From Ptychodera flava (lineage: Eukaryota > Hemichordata > Enteropneusta > Ptychoderidae), in assembly GCF_041260155.1 (NCBI RefSeq), contig NC_091945.1, forward strand, positions 32,246,296 through 32,310,295: a DNA stretch of 64,000 nucleotides, in the 5' to 3' direction. Under the pieces are notes generated by a model. That model ran no database searches. It saw only the letters and a list, made by a program, of their open reading frames with translations, and was not told the origin of the DNA. Made by a program: the position numbers and the translations under genes. The stretch's first letter is position 1. Each line of letters starts with the position of its first letter. Shown here piece by piece: positions 61,501 through 64,000 of the stretch.

Positions 61501-64000
61501 TGTGCTCCCATGTTCGGATTTCATGTTGTATTGTCGACTCATCGCTGGTCTCACATGTCAATTCAGCTATTTGGCAGTTGCTCCCTATTTCAGTTCGTTG
61601 AGTAAACCGACACGGTTGACCAACAATTTAGTTGGTCATGTTACACTATTTCCATGAAACATGTGCAATTTTCTCGTCGAGTTTTCAGAAACCGAGAGGA
61701 AGTGACAGAGCTCTGCCTTGTTTTTCTTTTGCTAGCAAGTCTTGTCGTTAGTCATAGCGATATGTTAGCTCAAACGATTTGTCTGCCTGATTTGTCGCTT
61801 TGATCAAGTTTTTTCTTCTTATACCACAAGACATAAATATCAACGGATTTGGTTTAACGGGGCGAGAACCAGTGATTCGTCCCAAGTTACTGACCAGTAG
61901 ACCTCTTGGGCAGTTGGCCATCGTTGGCAAGAGCTGTTTGTGTATTTGTCTCTCTGAGCTAACAAAGAAAGTGTATTGAACGTTTTCACGTCCGAGCTAC
62001 ACCTTTCAGGATGTAAATTAGCTCAATCGCCGATCACGTGAGTGGGTATGGCGCTGGTCCTGACAGTAGATGCATACACTGGGTATAAAGATAAACGATC
62101 TTACAGAATTTAAAAACAGGAAACTTGCGATCAAAATCAATTTTGATCCAGAGTAAGGTCTACGAACGAACTGTATCGGTAAAGGCAAGATTCTATTGTT
62201 CAACCAACGATTTAAAAACACGCATAAAATCTTCTACCTGAAATGTTGTAGACTGAAGTAGCAGTTACTTTCCATAGCGGCTGTTATTCTCTTCAATATG
62301 CAAATGAGGGCACGAAGTTCTTAGAAGGATGAATACTGCCCTCGTTTTGTCCGGAAATTGGGGTGTGACTTATTTATTGTTGCCGTTGCCGTGTAATTTA
62401 ATTTATTAGAGCGTACTTTTTTTCCAAAACCGCAGAAGATTACATCGGGAGTGGTCGAATTTACCGCGATGCGATGAATTTGTCGTCGATTCAGATCGTA
62501 TTTTAGTGTTGGTTCTGACTAAACTAACCTCTAACGCCTTTCCCTACATCCTAAAGGACTATCCAGTCGTGGTCCAGTCGTCGTGATTTTGCATGCTAAC
62601 ATGCGACATTTTACTAGTTCACTGAATAAGTTTACAACACTGCTGAAACTCCGGTTTGTGACCATCGTAATATGTAAAGACGATTTACCAGTGATCAAAG
62701 GCGTTTTGACCGTGAAACACTCGAAGAGTTCACTGCGCTTGCATTTGCCGCACAACTCTGCTACTCACAGAGACGTCATTGTTTACAAACGTGACTTCAT
62801 TCACTGTCGAACATTTTATTGAGCATTCAGTCTGATCTTGGCCATGTCAGTTTGTTGACATTTATCTGGTTTTTGTTGACATTTATCTGGTTAGTCTCAA
62901 TGACTGAAGATACCTGGCTGCATATTCAGTAACCAATAGTTTTTATCAGTATGACTCTTTGTCTCGTCAGTTCGTCGGCATAAAAGTGAAAAACTGAACC
63001 TCCATCTATTAAACTGTTAAAGATCGTTATCAGCACTATGGTGTAGTCGCCGATTTCCTGCATGCACGTACTCGGATAGTAACCGAGTGCAGTTTTAACG
63101 ACATTTTCGTTCATCATAAAATTATGCTAACATTATTCAGATGAAAATTATACAGACACTAGTGTCTTCGCATACAGATAATGTTGATTGAGATTTTCAG
63201 AATCAGAATGAGATGAAGTGATGTGATTCGCGGCACTTCTCTGATGCACACATTGGGCCAGTGTAATACATATTAATGACGCAACTTTATAAAGGTAATC
63301 TTTTGACGTCGTCGCGAAAGCGTAGAAAAGCTTGAGGAAGTTGGTAGTCGTTGACTTGTGTACAGACAATAAGAACACTTTATACCCTGGTATGTCAGAG
63401 CGCGTGAAATAAAATCCGGATCTGAATTCGCCCCGGCTCAATTTAATAATGCTCCAGTTGGTACATGTATCGCGCACATTTTAACTTAAGCCGACAGTTC
63501 GTTGACTTTCTCAGCTGCAAAGTGTCTATACATAAAGGCTTGAGTCCAATTATTTGCCGATCTGACAATCATGTGTCACCTAGAAAAGCATAGAATAACA
63601 ATAAATGCGAATAAAAAGGAGGATACTTGTTCAATCATACCATTACAGGGTGAGTTGCGTGGAGTTTGAACTAGATGTGTCTTCAGAGTATAACTTTATT
63701 TAATCAGCTCATTTTTGTCATTTAGAAACTTCTATCGAGAGAACTACGTACGTTAGATTCCAAAGTTGTAAGATCAAGACGTTGGCCATCGATATATTGA
63801 TGACAACTTTAAATATAAATAGACGAGCCAGATTGCTTTGATATTTGTAGCTTGCATGTGCTACTCCTCTGTCAGAACCATAGGCTCCATGTAATCGGAT
63901 ATACATGTAGGAGTGCCAATGGAACAAGATGGTCTCCCACCGCTGTGACTTCATCGTGAAGTAACAGTATTTAACAAACAGTGTCTTGACCCCGGGGCTC
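58534..64000. other. Presumed intron 1 of the plus-strand gene, no exon seen
   Basis: No segment combined a good acceptor, an open frame in the required phase and a good donor. Open frames near 59.1, 60.2, 61.2-61.4, 62.5-62.8 and 63.1-63.5 kb lack recognisable domains. Confidence 0.4.

Noticed and set aside
62440..62505. Possible second exon of the 58,434 gene (EDYIGSGRIYRDAMNLSS in the right phase after a CAG)
   Set aside because: The acceptor is plausible but no acceptable donor follows before a stop; kept out of the model.

Overview
This is intron-rich, AT-rich animal nuclear DNA: six-frame reading gives no bacterial-style operons, but many short blocks of conserved protein sequence bounded by GT/AG splice signals. 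Gene structure and repeat content suggest a marine invertebrate. A non-vertebrate deuterostome such as a hemichordate or cephalochordate is my first guess, but the sequence alone does not settle it.

Layout. (1) About 0.4-6.4 kb, minus strand: the 5' part of a gene for a protein with a death effector domain (DED). The DED is rebuilt here from two exons whose splice phases match; the gene runs off the left edge. (2) 8,034-14,767, minus strand: a complete-ended LTR retrotransposon (Ty3/Gypsy type with an integrase chromodomain). It has two ~1 kb LTRs, a tRNA primer-binding site, a polypurine tract and an ACTT target duplication. Its interior has lost gag, protease and most of reverse transcriptase and carries two frameshifts. 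(3) 19,254-30,740, minus strand: the complete UBXN6/UBXD1 gene (p97/VCP cofactor with PUB and UBX domains), 10 coding exons, 437 codons. (4) 33,870-40,335, minus strand: the complete AP-3 complex sigma subunit gene (AP3S type), 6 coding exons, 186 codons. (5) 41-58.4 kb: a gene-poor stretch with nested DNA-transposon remnants and a 350 bp TATTC satellite. (6) 58,434 onward, plus strand: the first coding exon of a gene I do not recognise.

UBXN6 and AP3S lie head to tail on the same strand about 3.1 kb apart. Both are housekeeping trafficking or protein-quality genes, and each has CCAAT motifs on its sense strand just upstream. No functional coupling between them is implied by the sequence.

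The most striking feature outside the genes is the density of short non-autonomous DNA transposons. At least ten elements from about six unrelated terminal-repeat families sit at TTAA target sites (piggyBac-like). Two are directly adjacent and share one TTAA, and two others carry a second transposon inside them. A UBXN6 intron also holds two back-to-back hairpins (88 bp and about 58 bp arms) with matching 13-nt loops, beside a decayed fragment resembling a Crypton-type recombinase.
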